Assembly: GCA_040880525.1 (NCBI GenBank)
Contig: JBBDIG010000038.1
Location: 57,575 to 111,079 of the forward strand
Reading direction: 5' to 3'
DNA: 53,505 nt
Source: Bacteroidia bacterium
GTDB taxonomy: Bacteria; Bacteroidota; Bacteroidia; CAILMK01; JBBDIG01
In this document: one piece after another, positions 53,423 to 53,505 of the stretch
Layout of the letters: each line of letters opens with the position of its first letter
Position numbering within the stretch: position 1 is the first letter of the stretch
Translations under genes and position numbers: made by a program
The notes under the pieces: generated by a model
What the model was told of the DNA's origin: nothing
The model's input: the letters and a program-made list of their open reading frames with translations, nothing else
Databases searched by the model: none

Positions 53423-53446
53423 AGGCACGAGCGAATGCTCGCGCCA
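53423..53446 (-). repeat. REP-like imperfect hairpin (copy C, inverted relative to B)
   Basis: AGGCACGAGC and GCTCGCGCCA pair with one mismatch around GAAT. It is the inverted near-copy of 52822-52845 and lies 61 bases upstream of the transposase start. Confidence 0.75.
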
Positions 53447-53459
53447 GGATGGGGTGTCT

Positions 53460-53505
53460 TGTCCTGAAATAGGTTTACACTAAACGTAAACCCAAACATG
53501 GAAAG
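53460..53505 (+). mobile_element. Possible tip of an insertion sequence (truncated by window edge)
   Basis: The sequence from TGTCCTGAAATAGGTTTACA onward resembles the terminal sequences of some Bacteroidota insertion sequences (recalled, not checked). It contains a dyad GGTTTAC-N7-GTAAACC (53472-53492) and an ATG at 53498 that could begin a transposase frame. Only 46 bases are visible. Confidence 0.3.

Overview
The window is chromosomal DNA of a member of the Bacteroidota. The evidence is the lpxD / lpxC-fabZ fusion / lpxA block, the type IX secretion (T9SS) genes porX and porQ, four secreted proteins with T9SS type A or type B C-terminal sorting signals, a class-specific DnaA, an archaeal-type ProRS, and promoter elements of the Bacteroidota form TTTG-N19-21-TAnnTTTG. 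The style of the secreted proteins suggests a Saprospirales/Chitinophagales-like lineage, but the rank cannot be fixed from this sequence. I found no rRNA, tRNA, CRISPR array or prophage.

Layout. 1-645: tandem ~98-bp repeats. 651-9130: a helical protein of unknown function on the minus strand, then four secreted T9SS-type proteins on the plus strand. A second, degenerate repeat field of the same broad family in opposite orientation (9137-9560) closes this block. 9570-13980 (minus): alanine dehydrogenase, a lipoprotein, tsaE and porX. 14051-21690 (plus): HD phosphohydrolase, lpxD, lpxC-fabZ, lpxA, an ABC ATPase, miaE, and an MsbA-like exporter, mostly lipid A / envelope work. 21714-31691: small lipoproteins, a PEBP protein, thyA-folA, proS with a conserved unknown, a Tyr/Gly-rich lipoprotein, an OmpP1/FadL-like porin and dnaA. 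32226-33794: a methylmalonyl-CoA mutase catalytic subunit without its B12 domain. 34136-35956: an ArsR / SRPBCC / DoxX / DUF4256 operon with a well-formed promoter and twin operators. 35994-39639 (minus): fdhD pair, a Cys/His-type secreted protein, a winged-helix/membrane-protein pair and a gamma-carbonic anhydrase. 39723-42342: hutI and ftcD (histidine breakdown), split by GC-rich inverted repeats. 42537-47476: YihY-type membrane protein, porQ, an acyltransferase, GNAT, a lipoprotein and an outer-membrane-like protein. 47828-50440: clpB.

The right end (50545-53505) looks accessory: an AT-rich pair (pentapeptide solenoid plus two-helix membrane protein; Mug-like DNA glycosylase), then a broken REP-associated tyrosine transposase (RAYT) flanked by inverted REP-like hairpins, and what may be the tip of another insertion sequence. 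The RAYT has apparently lost the segment that carries the HUH motif, exactly where a 31-bp perfect palindrome now sits. A palindrome of the same family lies at 2197-2229.

The most rewarding points are the RAYT/palindrome junction, the related repeat fields that bracket the T9SS-substrate block, and the ArsR operator-promoter architecture. I see no convincing wholly new multi-gene system. The pentapeptide-membrane / glycosylase pair is the best candidate for an under-described module.
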